The notes under the pieces: generated by a model
The model's input: only the letters and a program-made list of their open reading frames with translations
Database searches by the model: none
What the model was told of the DNA's origin: nothing
Shown: in pieces, positions 25,896-34,715 of the stretch
Layout: every line of letters starts with the position of its first letter
Numbering within the stretch: the stretch's first letter is position 1
Translations under genes and position numbers: made by a program
DNA from: Bog-756 sp963831535
GTDB lineage: Bacteria > Actinomycetota > Acidimicrobiia > Acidimicrobiales > RAAP-2
DNA length: 64,000 nt
Assembly (NCBI GenBank): GCA_963831535.1
Contig: CAWHQP010000003.1
Span: forward strand, 248,001 to 312,000
Direction of reading: 5' to 3'

Positions 25896-26946
25896 CCGGC
25901 CCCGGCGATGGCAGCACCGGCACGGCGGACGCCGATGCCGATCCTGACGCCGACATCGATCCGGAGATCCTGGAGGAGTTGGAGTTCTGGACCGGTCCCG
26001 AAGGCGGAGAACCCGATCCAGAGCCCCCTCGTCCGGATGCCCAGGAGATTCCCCGCGGGCCGAACCCGGTGGTCACCGCACCCTCCGGCTCCCTCGTCGT
26101 GGTGGGGACCCCCATCGGCAATCTCGGTGACCTGTCGCCCCGGGCGGTGGCCGCTCTACCGCCGCCGATGTCATCTACTGCGAGGACACCCGTCACTCGC
26201 GCAAGCTGGTGAGTCACGCCGGCATTGCCGGGGCCACCCTGCGTTCCCTCCACGAGCACAACGAGGATGAACGGATCGACGAGGTGGTCACCTCGGTGCG
26301 GGAGGGACGCACGGTGGCGGTGGTCTCGGATGCGGGCATGCCCGGCGTCTCGGATCCGGGGAGCCGTGTGGTGGGAGCCGTGGCGGCTGCCGGCCTGACC
26401 GTCACGGTGGTACCCGGTCCCTCGGCTGTCCTTGCCGCGTTGGTGGGAAGCGGCCTGGCCACCGACCGTTTCTGCTTCGAGGGCTTCCTGCCGAGATCGG
26501 GGAAGGAACGCCGCGCCGTCCTGGCCGCCCTGGCTACCGAGACCCGGACCACCGTGGTGTTCGAGGCCCCGGGACGGGTGGCGGGAACGCTCTCGGACCT
26601 GTCCGAGGCGTGCGGACCCGACCGACCGGTGGTGGTGGCCCGGGAGCTGACCAAACTCCACGAGGAGTTCTTCCGGGGATCGATGGCCGAGGCCGCGTCC
26701 TGGGCCGGGGCCCGCTCCGTCCGGGGGGAGGTCGTCCTGGTCGTGGGGGGCGCCGCCGTAGTCGAGGACCCCGGGGTGGGCGACGATGTGCTGTCCGCGG
26801 CCCTGGCCGAACGGCTGGGGGCGGGGGAGCGAACCCGGGGTGTGGTCGACGAGGTAGCGACGGCCTTCGGTGTGCCCCGCCGGCGGGTCTACGAGCTGGC
26901 CCTGGCGCTACGCGTGGGTGGCGACACGGAAGCTGCCGGGACCTGA
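25892..26946 (+). CDS. rsmI: 16S rRNA 2'-O-ribose C1402 methyltransferase RsmI (one frameshift near 26160)
   Basis: RsmI methylates the 2'-OH of C1402 in the 16S rRNA P site. The SAM-binding start LVVVGTPIGNLGDLSPRAV lies in the first frame. ADVIYCEDTRHSRKL, VSDAGMPGVSDPGSRVV and VVPGPSAVLAALVGSGL lie in the next frame, so one base appears to be missing at about 26155-26165. The C-terminal helical domain ends in VPRRRVYELALAL. An acidic N-terminal extension of ~65 residues (DADADPDADIDPE) precedes the domain. The start overlaps the DUF192 stop. A hairpin follows the stop codon. Confidence 0.9.
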
Positions 26947-26950
26947 CCCT

Positions 26951-26967
26951 CCGTCGTCAGGCGACGG
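26951..26967 (+). terminator. Hairpin after rsmI
   Basis: CCGTCG-TCAGG-CGACGG, a perfect 6-bp stem just after the rsmI stop and between two converging genes. There is no T-tract, as is usual in high-GC actinobacteria. Confidence 0.45.
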
Positions 26968-27102
26968 TGCTACGGATTCTCGACCGGGGCTCAGATGGTC
27001 GGGTCCGATCCCGTTAGTGAGCCGATGCGTATGACGTCCCAGGCGGGAACGGAGGGCCAGGTGGTGATGCCCAAGCGATGCGTGAAGTGGCGGGAACGGG
27101 GA

Positions 27103-27597
27103 TCAGTCCCGCAGCTCGGTGAGAGCCTGGCGGACGTAGGGACGGAGGGGGAGGTCCAGAGCCTCCTCCAGCGGCACCCAGCGGGCGATGTCCGAGGAGC
27201 CGCCCACCTCGTCCCGCAGCTCCCCCGAGTAGGCGCTCACGCGGTAGACGATCCGGAGGGTATGGAGGCTGGTCTGATCGGCGTCGGGAAGGGTGAAGAC
27301 ATCCGAGATGATCCCGAGGAGGACACCGGGCGTGACGTCGAGACCAGTCTCTTCGCGGAACTCGCGCCGGAGGCCGCCAACCGGATCCTCGCCGTGCTCG
27401 AGGCCGCCGCCAGGGAGGAACCACTGGCCGGCCACGGTCAGGTACGGGGCCGCCCGGACGAGGAGGACCCGACCGGTGCCGTCTTCGCAGATCCCGTAGA
27501 CGGCCACCCGTTGCTGGTGGGCCCCCGGCTCGACCCGGTCCGCCCGCTCGGGTGATGCGCCATCCGGCGCGGTCTTTCGGGACGTCATGGGCCGCAT
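27103..27597 (-). CDS. NUDIX hydrolase
   Basis: A 164-residue NUDIX pyrophosphatase. The Nudix box reads GLEHGEDPVGGLRREFREET followed by GL, matching G-x5-E-x7-REUxEExGU. It would hydrolyse a nucleoside diphosphate linked to another group, but the substrate is not evident. The start is ATG 27597 or ATG 27588, three codons apart, neither with a clear ribosome site. It is divergent from metG and converges with rsmI. Confidence 0.88.
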   Translation of the reverse strand: MRPMTSRKTAPDGASPERADRVEPGAHQQRVAVYGICEDGTGRVLLVRAAPYLTVAGQWFLPGGGLEHGEDPVGGLRREFREETGLDVTPGVLLGIISDVFTLPDADQTSLHTLRIVYRVSAYSGELRDEVGGSSDIARWVPLEEALDLPLRPYVRQALTELRD

Positions 27598-27681
27598 CCT
27601 AGAAGTGGGCGGGATCGGAGCCGTGCCTGAGAACCGGAGCCGTGGTCTCCGGTGATGTGCGGGCAGGGCCCGCCCGGTCGG

Positions 27682-27687
27682 TACGCT
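27682..27687 (+). promoter_or_regulatory. -10 box TACGCT of metG
   Basis: TACGCT eight nt before GTG 27696, identical in sequence and spacing to the box before the PRC/CBS gene at 4797. Confidence 0.55.
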
Positions 27688-27695
27688 ACCGGGCA

Positions 27696-29204
27696 GTGTC
27701 CCGCTACTACATCACCACGCCCATCTACTACGTGAAGGACGCCCCCCACGTGGGCCATGCCTACACGACCGTCAATGCCGACGCCCTGGCCCGGTGGCAC
27801 CGGCTCCGGGGCGACGACGTCTTTTTCCTCACCGGCACCGACGAGCACGGCCAGAAGGTGGCCCGGGCCGCGGAGGACCAGGGGCTCACGCCCGGCGAGT
27901 GGACCGACCAGCTGGCCCCGCGCTTCGCCGCCGCGTGGGCGGATCTCGACATCAGCAACGACGACTTCATCCGCACCACCGAGCCCCGTCACCGCCGGGC
28001 TGTCCAGCAGTTCCTCGGCACCATCAACGACAACGGCCACATCTTCAAGGACGTCTACCGCGGTCTCTACTGCGTCTCCTGCGAGCAGTACTACGGGGAG
28101 GACGAGTTGGTCGAGGGAGGACTGTGCCCCATCCACCGCACACCGGTGGAGCATCTCGAAGAGGAGAATTACTTCTTCCGGCTCAGCGCCTTCGAGGACC
28201 GGCTCATCGAGTGGTACGAGTCCAATACGACGGCGGTGGTGCCCGAGTCCAAGCGCAACGAGGCGCTCAGCTTCATCAAGGGCGGCCTCCGGGACATCTC
28301 CATCACCCGGACCTCCATCGACTGGGGGGTGCGGGTCCCCTGGGACGAGGGCCACGTCTTCTATGTCTGGTACGACGCCCTGATCAACTACCTCACCGCC
28401 ATCGGTTACGGCAGCGACCCCGAACGGTTCGAGCAGTGGTGGCCCGCCGTGCACCACCTGATCGGCAAGGAGATCATCCGTTTCCACTGCGTGTGGTGGC
28501 CGGCCATGTGCATGGCCGCGGGCATCGACCCGCCGGCCCATGTCCAGGTGCACGGGTGGCTCCTGCTGGGCGGCGAGAAGATGTCCAACTCGAGCGTCAA
28601 CCAGATCGCCCCGGCCGGGCTCATCGGGGAGTACGGAGTGGACCCGGTCCGCTACCACCTGCTCCGGGACATCCCGCTGGGCAGCGATGGCGAGTTCTCG
28701 GCCGAGGGCATCACCAGCCGCTACAACACCGATCTGGCCAACAACCTGGGCAATCTGCTGTCGCGGGTGGCCACGGTGGTCGGTTCCAAGTGCGGCGGGG
28801 TGGGACCGGCCCCCCGGCCCGACAGCCGACTGGCCGGAGTGGCCGCCCAGGTGCTGGTGGAGGCCACCGAGGCCTGGGACGCGGGCCAGCCCAATCTGGC
28901 CCTCGAGGCCACCTGGCGGCTCATCCGGGAGACCAACGCCGAACTGGAGCAGGCCGAGCCCTGGAAGTCCGACCCGGGCCCGGAGGTCGACGCCGTGCTC
29001 GGCAGCGCCCTCGAGGTCCTGCGGATCGTCTCCCTCCTCGTCGTGCCGGCCATGCCCGCCACCGCCCAGGCCATCTGGACCCGGATCGGGCTGGTCGGAT
29101 CACCGGCCGACGAGCGGCTTCCCGCTGCTGGCGACTGGGGTGGGTACCCGGGCGGGCATCCGGTGGAGAAGGGGGCACCCCTCTTCCCCCGGCGCAAGGA
29201 CTGA
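27696..29204 (+). CDS. metG: Methionyl-tRNA synthetase
   Basis: A 502-residue class I synthetase that charges tRNA-Met. The HIGH-type motif is PHVGHAY (H18, H21) and the KMSKS loop is KMSNS (295-299). The zinc knuckle is C126-x2-C129 with C144 and H147. The anticodon-binding helical domain follows; there is no C-terminal EMAP-type tRNA-binding domain. I chose GTG 27696 because it sits eight nt after TACGCT and the protein then opens directly with SRYYITTPIYYV. It leads the conserved metG-tatD-(rpf/rlpA)-rsmA-ispE order. Confidence 0.95.
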   Translation: MSRYYITTPIYYVKDAPHVGHAYTTVNADALARWHRLRGDDVFFLTGTDEHGQKVARAAEDQGLTPGEWTDQLAPRFAAAWADLDISNDDFIRTTEPRHRRAVQQFLGTINDNGHIFKDVYRGLYCVSCEQYYGEDELVEGGLCPIHRTPVEHLEEENYFFRLSAFEDRLIEWYESNTTAVVPESKRNEALSFIKGGLRDISITRTSIDWGVRVPWDEGHVFYVWYDALINYLTAIGYGSDPERFEQWWPAVHHLIGKEIIRFHCVWWPAMCMAAGIDPPAHVQVHGWLLLGGEKMSNSSVNQIAPAGLIGEYGVDPVRYHLLRDIPLGSDGEFSAEGITSRYNTDLANNLGNLLSRVATVVGSKCGGVGPAPRPDSRLAGVAAQVLVEATEAWDAGQPNLALEATWRLIRETNAELEQAEPWKSDPGPEVDAVLGSALEVLRIVSLLVVPAMPATAQAIWTRIGLVGSPADERLPAAGDWGGYPGGHPVEKGAPLFPRRKD

Positions 29205-29215
29205 CCGGGGCCAGG

Positions 29216-30114
29216 GTGGACGACGCCGTCATCGAGTGGTTCGACTCCCACTGCCACCTCCAGGACGAGTTCACCGAGTCCGACGAGGGGGACCGCATCG
29301 ACGCCACCGGTCCCCACGCCACGCCGACTGGCCGCCACCATGGCCCGGGCCTCCGAGGCCGGGGTGACCAGGATGGTGTGTGTCGGGACCGGTGCCGGCA
29401 TCGTCGACCGAGGCGGTGGCCCTGGCCCGGTCCATGCGTCAGCCCGGTTCGGCCGCCGTGGCCGAGGGTGTCGAGATGTGGGCCACGGTCGGCCTCCATC
29501 CCCACGACGCCAAGGACGGGGTGGACTCGCTGGACCGTCTCGTGGCCCGCGAACTGGCGGGCCGGGTGGGGTTGGACCCGGCCGACCCGGGTGACCACGA
29601 TGTGCCGGTGGTGGTGGGGATCGGCGAGTGCGGGCTCGACTATCACTACGACCACTCGCCCCGTCCGAAGCAGCGGGAGGCGTTCGCCCTCCAGATCGAA
29701 CTGGCCCACCGTCACGGACTGGCGCTGGTCATCCACACCCGAGAGGCCTGGGACGACACCTTCGACATCCTCGAGGCCGCCGGAGTGCCGGAGCGGACCA
29801 TCGTCCACTGCTTCACCGGCGGACCCGACGAGGCCCGGCGGTGCCTCGATCTCGGGACCTCGCTGTCCTTTTCCGGGGTGGTCACCTTCAAGAACGCCGA
29901 CGACGTCCGCCGGGCCGCCCACCTGTGCCCGTGGGACCGTCTCCTCATCGAGACGGACTCGCCCTTCCTCACCCCGGTTCCCCACCGGGGAACCCTCAAC
30001 GAGCCCTCGAGGGTTCCTCTGGTCGGAGCAGCGATTGCCCAGGTCAAAGGGGTTGAGACTCGGCGTGTGGCCGAGGTGACCACCGGCAACGCCCGGGTGG
30101 CCTTCCGCCTCTGA
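29216..30114 (+). CDS. tatD: TatD family metal-dependent hydrolase (two frameshifts)
   Basis: TatD-type deoxyribonuclease, about 300 residues when read across frames. The opening metal site is FDSHCHLQDEF. Then come MARASEAGVTRMVCVGT (second frame) and, in the third frame, WATVGLHPHDA, GIGECGLDYHYDHSPRPKQ, LVIHTREAWDDT, IVHCFTGGPDEA and LIETDSPFLTP, which carry the remaining metal ligands. Breaks are near 29320 and 29400, each consistent with one extra base. It acts in DNA repair or turnover as a 3'-5' exonuclease by family. It starts 11 nt after metG. Confidence 0.9.
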
Positions 30115-30124
30115 ACCCGGTGGC

Positions 30125-30145
30125 CGGGCCCGGCGCCCGGGCCCG
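30125..30145 (+). terminator. Strong hairpin after tatD
   Basis: CGGGCCCGG-CGC-CCGGGCCCG, a perfect 9-bp stem with a 3-nt loop, 10 nt after the tatD stop. There is no T-tract. Confidence 0.55.
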
Positions 30146-30209
30146 TCGGGGGGCGTCCGGTATCGGTGGGGCCCGCCGCCGGGTTTGATTCCGGCACCGC
30201 CCGCCTGTC

Positions 30210-30411
30210 TAACCTCTGGCGTCGCGGCCGCCGATACAGCGGTCGCTTTGCTGTTCGTGCTCAGTGCGGTTGTCGGACGCATTGCGAGGGTCGATGGAGG
30301 AGTCGGCCCCAACCGTCCCCCGTAGGGGATGGATCTGCACCCGAGGGGCACCGGCCCCGACGGTGCAGCACAACGCGGTCCCATAAGGAGAGTGGAGTCC
30401 TGAGGACGACA
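30210..30411 (+). promoter_or_regulatory. Promoter and ~190-nt structured leader of the RlpA-like gene
   Basis: TAACCT at 30210-30215 is a good -10 box and would give a 5' leader of about 190 nt, unusual in a window of mostly leaderless genes. The leader contains two hairpins in series: TCCCC-cgta-GGGGA (about 30316-30329), and a longer one with outer stem CTGCACC/GGTGCAG (30335-30368) and inner GGGG/CCCC. AAGGAG occurs about 20 nt before the ATG. Rpf and RlpA genes of actinobacteria often carry c-di-AMP (ydaO) riboswitches, but I could not match the conserved GGGGxACCCA and GCTAACCTCG elements in the right order. Confidence 0.4.
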
Positions 30412-31048
30412 ATGGACAACGGAGGCCGGCACGGTGCCGCACTCCTCCTATGTGGAGCGTTGCTGATCACGCCGCTCCTCCTGCTGCAGAGCGAGTCGGG
30501 CGCCTCGGCCCCTCCGCCCCGCGGAGGCGCCTCCGTCCGGCCTTCTGGCGTCATCGGCCACGCGGGCCGACCGGCCTTCGTGGAAGTTGGCCTCCCAGAC
30601 CAAGGCACCCCCGTCCTCCTCGGCGTCCTCGGCCCCGCCCTCCGCCGCGGCCACCACGGTGCCGACGACCACCCCGCCCACCACGACCCCCCAGGCCACC
30701 CTGCCGGCGGCCGACGTGGTGGAGCGCTCGGTCCCGGTGGTGGTCCCGACCACGACCACCACCACGGCGCCACCGGCCACGACGACGGTGCCGCCGCCGC
30801 TGTCCACCGAATCGGTCCACTATGGCCAGGTGACCTACTACGCCCATCCCGCCGGGACCTGCGCCAGCCCCTTTCTCCCCTTCGGCACGGTGGTCCGGGT
30901 GACCAATCCGGCCAACGGGGCCTCGGTCAGCTGTCTGGTCAACGACCGGGAGGCCGACACCGCACGCTCGATCGACCTGGCCACGGCCACCTTCGCCGAG
31001 CTGGCCCCACTCTCGCAGGGTGTCATCGACGCCGAGCTGAGCTGGTGA
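30412..31048 (+). CDS. Secreted RlpA-like double-psi beta-barrel protein (one frameshift near 30585)
   Basis: About 210 residues. The N-terminus MDNGGRHGAALLLCGALLIT is a signal/anchor sequence. In the next frame follows a long Thr/Pro/Ser-rich linker, typical of actinobacterial wall proteins. The C-terminal ~70 residues form a DPBB (RlpA) domain: GQVTYYAHPAGTCASPFLP, FGTVVRVTNPANGASVSCLV and NDREADTARSIDLATATFAE. RlpA domains bind or cleave glycan strands of peptidoglycan. The gene occupies the slot between tatD and rsmA where mycobacteria carry rpfB, so a role in wall remodelling is likely. One extra base near 30585 separates signal from linker. Confidence 0.8.
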
Positions 31049-31087
31049 CCGGCCGAGTCCGCTGAGGGAATCCCTCGGCCCGGCCGG
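31049..31087 (+). terminator. Two-tier hairpin after the RlpA-like gene
   Basis: Outer stem CCGGCCG/CGGCCGG (31049-31055 with 31081-31087) and inner stem GAGGG/CCCTC (31064-31068 with 31072-31076). It starts directly after the stop codon. Confidence 0.45.
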
Positions 31088-31150
31088 AGCTGGGCACGGC
31101 CGCCCGACCCGGCGTACCTCCGGGCGCCGGGAAGCGGCCCGGGATGGTGA

Positions 31151-31156
31151 GACACT
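31151..31156 (+). promoter_or_regulatory. Weak -10 box GACACT of rsmA
   Basis: GACACT six nt before GTG 31163. It keeps the A and final T of the TANNNT pattern but not the first T. Confidence 0.3.
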
Positions 31157-31162
31157 GAGCCG

Positions 31163-32139
31163 GTGACCCACGGGCGAGCGGAGATCCACGAGTTGCTCTT
31201 GGCCAACGACCTGCATCCCAGCAGGGCGCTGGGCCAGAACTTCGTGGCCGACGGCAACACGGTTCGGCGCATCGTGCGGCTGGCCGGCATCACCCCGGGT
31301 CAGCCGGTGGTGGAGATCGGGGCCGGGTTGGGATCCCTCACGCTGGCCCTGGTCGAAGGGGGTGCACGGGTCACCGCCGTCGAGATCGACCGTCACGTGC
31401 TGCCGGTGCTCCGGGGCCAGGTCGAACCGCTGGGCGTGCGGGTGGTGGAGGCCGATGCGCTGACGCTCGACTGGTCGACCTGCTCGGCGACCGGTGGGGA
31501 GGCCCCCGCCACCGACCGGCCGTGGTCGCTGGTGGCCAACCTTCCCTACAACGTGGCCGTGCCCCTGGTCATCCGGGTCCTGGAAGAGGCACCTGCGGTC
31601 ACCTCCCTGCTGGTCATGGTGCAGCGCGAGGTGGGAGAGCGCCTGGCCGCCCGGGCCGGGGACGAGGCCTACGGGGCGGTGTCGGTGAAGGTGGCCTACT
31701 GGGCCTCGGCCACCGTGGTGGGACGGGTCTCGGCCTCGGTGTTCATCCCGCGGCCCAACGTGGAGTCGGTGCTGGTGCGCCTGGACCGGGGCCGGTGGGC
31801 ACGGACCCGGTCGGGCCGCGGCGGGCCCGATCGGGGTGGCCCCGGCGACCCGGCTACGACCGCCTGTTCGCCGTGGTGCGGGGTGGGTTCGCTCACCGAC
31901 GCAAGATGCTGCGCCGTTCGCTCGAGGAGCTGGTCCGTCCCGAGGCGTTCGAGGCCACTGGGATCCCCCCCACGGCCCGCGCCGAGGAGCTGGGACTGGA
32001 CGAATGGAAGCGTCTGGCCGCCTGGCGCCCCGAGGGACGGCCGGTCGGGTCGGTCGGGCCGCGGCGTCCCGATCCGGCCACCGTGGGCGGGACGACCGGG
32101 ATCTCCGGGGCGCCCCGGGACGACGGGGTCGGTCCGTGA
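31163..32139 (+). CDS. rsmA: 16S rRNA adenine dimethyltransferase RsmA/KsgA (one frameshift near 31820)
   Basis: RsmA dimethylates A1518 and A1519 in helix 45 of 16S rRNA. Seen in order: the substrate-side ALGQNFVADGNTVRRIV, SAM site VVEIGAGLGSLTLALVEGG, catalytic NLPYNVAVPLV and SVFIPRPNVESVLVRL. The C-terminal helical part (GYDRLFAVVRGGFAHRRKML, GIPPTARAEELGLDEW) lies in a different frame. The break falls in the GC-rich stretch 31800-31860. The last ~45 residues are Gly/Pro/Arg-rich and not typical of the family. The stop overlaps a GTG that could begin ispE. Confidence 0.9.
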
Positions 32140-32188
32140 CCGCCGGGGGGGAGGCACACCCGAGGGCGACGACGCCGCGGCCGTCGAG

Positions 32189-33061
32189 GTGGCGGCGGCC
32201 AAACTCACCGTGTCCCTGCGGGTGACAGGCCGGCGGGCGGACGGGTTCCATCTGCTCGAGTCGGAGATGGTCACCCTGGATCTGGTGGACCACCTGGTGA
32301 TCGGGGAGGGCGACGCACTGGCCATCGAGGAGGCGTTCGACCGCTCGGGGGTGACGGCCCGAGCCGGAGGGCCGGGCCAGACGGGACCGTGGCGGGCCGG
32401 CGGGATCGATCACGGCCCGGACAATCTGGTCGTCCGGGCCCTCCGGGCCGTAGGGCGAACTGCGTCGGTGCGGCTGACCAAGCGGATCCCCCCCGGGGCC
32501 GGCCTGGGTGGGGGCTCGGCCGATGCCGCCGCCATCCTCCGCTGGTCGGGCCGCACCGACTCGGACCTCGCTGCCGGCCTCGGATCCGATGTGCCGTTCT
32601 GCCTGCTCGGAGGCCGGGCCCTGGTCCGGGGCGTGGGTGAAGATCTCACGCCACTGCCTTTCGAGGATCAGACGTACACGCTGTTCCTGTTGCCCTTCGG
32701 TGTGGACACCGGTGCCGTCTACGCCGCCTGGGACCGGCTGCACCCCTCCGACGGTGGGTCGCACTCGGCCGGGTCGCGGGGGCCGGCCTGGCGGCGCAGC
32801 GACGGTCCGCCGGTGCGGGGGGTCAATGACCTGGAGGAGGCGGCCGTCGCCGTGGAACCCCGCCTGGCCGTCTGGAGGGACCACCTGGCTGCGGTGACCG
32901 GGCGGCGCCCCTGGCTGGCCGGGAGTGGGTCGACCTGGTTCGTGGAGGGGACGCCGGACGGGCTGGGCCTGGCCGGCCGGGCCGCGGTCGAACTCGGACC
33001 TGAACGGGCCCTGGTGGTACCGGTGCGGACGACACCGGCCGCTCGCCCGGGCGCGACCTGA
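32189..33061 (+). CDS. ispE: 4-diphosphocytidyl-2-C-methyl-D-erythritol kinase
   Basis: A 290-residue GHMP kinase of the MEP isoprenoid pathway. It phosphorylates CDP-methylerythritol at the 2-hydroxyl. The ATP motif is IPPGAGLGGGSADAAAILRW, the start block is AAAKLTVSLRVTGRRADGFH, and the C-terminal GHMP motif is WLAGSGSTWFVEGTPDG. I chose GTG 32189, which begins right at the conserved block. A GTG at 32136 overlapping the rsmA stop would be the expected operon start, but its frame is off by one, and a run of seven G (near 32145) lies between. One missing G there would join them. Confidence 0.92.
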   Translation: MAAAKLTVSLRVTGRRADGFHLLESEMVTLDLVDHLVIGEGDALAIEEAFDRSGVTARAGGPGQTGPWRAGGIDHGPDNLVVRALRAVGRTASVRLTKRIPPGAGLGGGSADAAAILRWSGRTDSDLAAGLGSDVPFCLLGGRALVRGVGEDLTPLPFEDQTYTLFLLPFGVDTGAVYAAWDRLHPSDGGSHSAGSRGPAWRRSDGPPVRGVNDLEEAAVAVEPRLAVWRDHLAAVTGRRPWLAGSGSTWFVEGTPDGLGLAGRAAVELGPERALVVPVRTTPAARPGAT

Positions 33062-33130
33062 CCCTGGGGCAGAGCGGGAGGAGCGTGGTAGGTGACCGAC
33101 TCGTCGATGAGCCGACCGGGGGACTCGGGC

Positions 33131-33232
33131 CTACTTGCCCGCCGCCCGCCGCTGCCAACGGGTGGCCTTCAGCATCTTCTTGTGCTTCTTCTTGCGCATG
33201 CGCTTGCGGCGCTTCTTGATCAGGGATCCCAT
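33131..33232 (-). CDS. Small ribosomal protein bS22 (AURKAIP1/COX24 domain, 33 aa)
   Basis: A 33-residue very basic peptide: MGSLIKKRRKRMRKKKHKKM, then LKATRWQRRAAGK. It matches the actinobacterial 30S protein bS22 almost residue for residue in its KKRRKRMxKKKH core. It starts at ATG 33232, with TAGGGT ten nt upstream. Its start lies inside the last codons of the upstream histidine kinase as that gene reads here. With bL37 at 25.4 kb this marks the genome as actinobacterial. Confidence 0.9.
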   Translation of the reverse strand: MGSLIKKRRKRMRKKKHKKMLKATRWQRRAAGK

Positions 33233-34686
33233 GTCGACCGGCACCCTAGTCGACCAGGGGGTTTCACGCCATGTGGCCGGCGAAGGATCAGGCCTCGCTG
33301 TCGTCGTCCGTCGGGCGGCGGGACCTCGGGGAGGCTGAACCGGAACACCGCACCTCCGCCCTCGGCCTGGTAGACGTTGACGCTCCCTCCCTCGTCCCTG
33401 GCCACCTGGGCCACGATGGCGAGGCCCAGGCCCGATCCGGGGCGGCCCCGGGCTCCGGGGGCCCGGTAGAACCGGTCGAAGATGTGGTCGACGTCGTTGG
33501 CGTCGACCCCGGGACCATGGTCCCGCACGATGAGCGTGCCCTGGGAGCAGGCCACCTCGATGACGCCATCGTCCGGGCTCCACTTGAGGGCGTTGTCCAA
33601 CAGGTTGGCCACGGCCCGTTCGATCCGGGCGGACGATCCCGATACCCAGGTGGGGGCCACCCGGGCGTCGAAGACCACCCCACGGCTCCGACCGTGGGTG
33701 GTGGCCACGTCCACGGCCTCGAGGACGATCAGATCCAGCCGGATGGGTGCGGCGGTGAGCTCGGGCTGTTGTCCCCGGGCCAGCTCGGCCATGTCCCCGA
33801 CCAGGGCGGCCAGCTCGTCCATCTGGGTGACGACATCGCTGATGAGGACGTCGCGTTCGGCCGGCTCGAGCTCCTCCAGGCGGCGGGCCACCTCCATGTT
33901 GGTCCGGAGGCTGGTCAGCGGGGTGCGCATCTCGTGGGAGGCGTCGAGCACCAGCTGGCGCTGACTCTCACGGGAGGTGTCCAACGCCTCGAGGAGGCGG
34001 TTGAAGGCGCGCCGCAGACGACCGAGCTCGTCGGGCCCACCGGGGTCCAGGCGCTTGGACATGTCGGTGGTGTCGGCCAGCTCCTCCACGGTGTGGGTCA
34101 GATTGTTGAGGGGCCGGAGGGCGGTGCGCCCCACGGCCAGACCGAGGACGACGGCGATGGCCACACCGCCGATGACGATGACCCACAGGGCGAAGGCCAG
34201 GTGCCGCAACTCCTGGTTGACCCCCGTGAGCGGTGTGGTGATCTGCAGCGCCCCCCCGGCGATCAGACCGACCGGGACACCGGCACCGCCCCGGTAGGTG
34301 AACCCGGCCGGCAGGGCGGCCACCACCTCACGGGCGGCCAGCCCACCCACGGTGGTGGAGAAGTAGATGTTCTGGGCCTGGCCCCCGCTGCCGGCCACGG
34401 CCCGGACGGCCGGGGTGATCGGGAGCACGGCGGGCCCGTCGGCCACGAAGGTCTTGCCGTTGGGGTCGACGACCTGGATGCACTGTCCGTTGGCCGTAGC
34501 GCACGTGTTGACGATGGGTAGCGGCGTCTGGCTGGTCAGGTACTGCCGGGCCAGCGAGTTCAAGGTGGCATCGGCCGAGCCGACCAGGGAGTTGTAGGCC
34601 ACCAGGTAGGTGGCGATGGAGCCCAGGATGACCACCACCAGCACGGCGGCCGTGGTGGCCAGTACCAGCCGTCCCCGGAAGGTCAC
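33220..34686 (-). CDS. Sensor histidine kinase, MprB-like
   Basis: A 488-residue membrane kinase. TM1 is residues ~8-30; an extracytoplasmic sensor region of ~130 residues (with CATANGQC) follows; TM2 is ~162-185. A HAMP linker precedes the dimerisation box with phospho-accepting H251 in DASHEMRTPLTSL. The ATPase has the N box (NLLDNALKW), G1 (DHGPGVD) and G2 (GSGLGLAIV). It starts at GTG 34686, 29 nt after the response regulator stop, so the pair is one operon. The last ~25 residues look unnatural: dropping one base near 33300 would end the protein at PPDDDSEA (stop at 33288), clear of bS22. The stimulus is unknown; MprAB-type systems answer envelope stress. Confidence 0.92.
   Translation of the reverse strand: MTFRGRLVLATTAAVLVVVILGSIATYLVAYNSLVGSADATLNSLARQYLTSQTPLPIVNTCATANGQCIQVVDPNGKTFVADGPAVLPITPAVRAVAGSGGQAQNIYFSTTVGGLAAREVVAALPAGFTYRGGAGVPVGLIAGGALQITTPLTGVNQELRHLAFALWVIVIGGVAIAVVLGLAVGRTALRPLNNLTHTVEELADTTDMSKRLDPGGPDELGRLRRAFNRLLEALDTSRESQRQLVLDASHEMRTPLTSLRTNMEVARRLEELEPAERDVLISDVVTQMDELAALVGDMAELARGQQPELTAAPIRLDLIVLEAVDVATTHGRSRGVVFDARVAPTWVSGSSARIERAVANLLDNALKWSPDDGVIEVACSQGTLIVRDHGPGVDANDVDHIFDRFYRAPGARGRPGSGLGLAIVAQVARDEGGSVNVYQAEGGGAVFRFSLPEVPPPDGRRQRGLILRRPHGVKPPGRLGCRSTWDP
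33243..33248 (-). promoter_or_regulatory. -10 box TAGGGT of bS22
   Basis: TAGGGT ten nt before ATG 33232 on the minus strand, flanked by two direct copies of GGTCGAC. Confidence 0.45.
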
Positions 34687-34715
34687 GCCCGCCCACCGGT
34701 GCTCGGGATCATGGC

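Noticed and set aside
30120..30411. c-di-AMP (ydaO) riboswitch before the RlpA-like gene
   Set aside because: TCTAACCTC and GTAGGGGAT resemble pieces of the motif, but they are in the wrong order and the GGGGxACCCA element is missing. Kept only as an unassigned leader.
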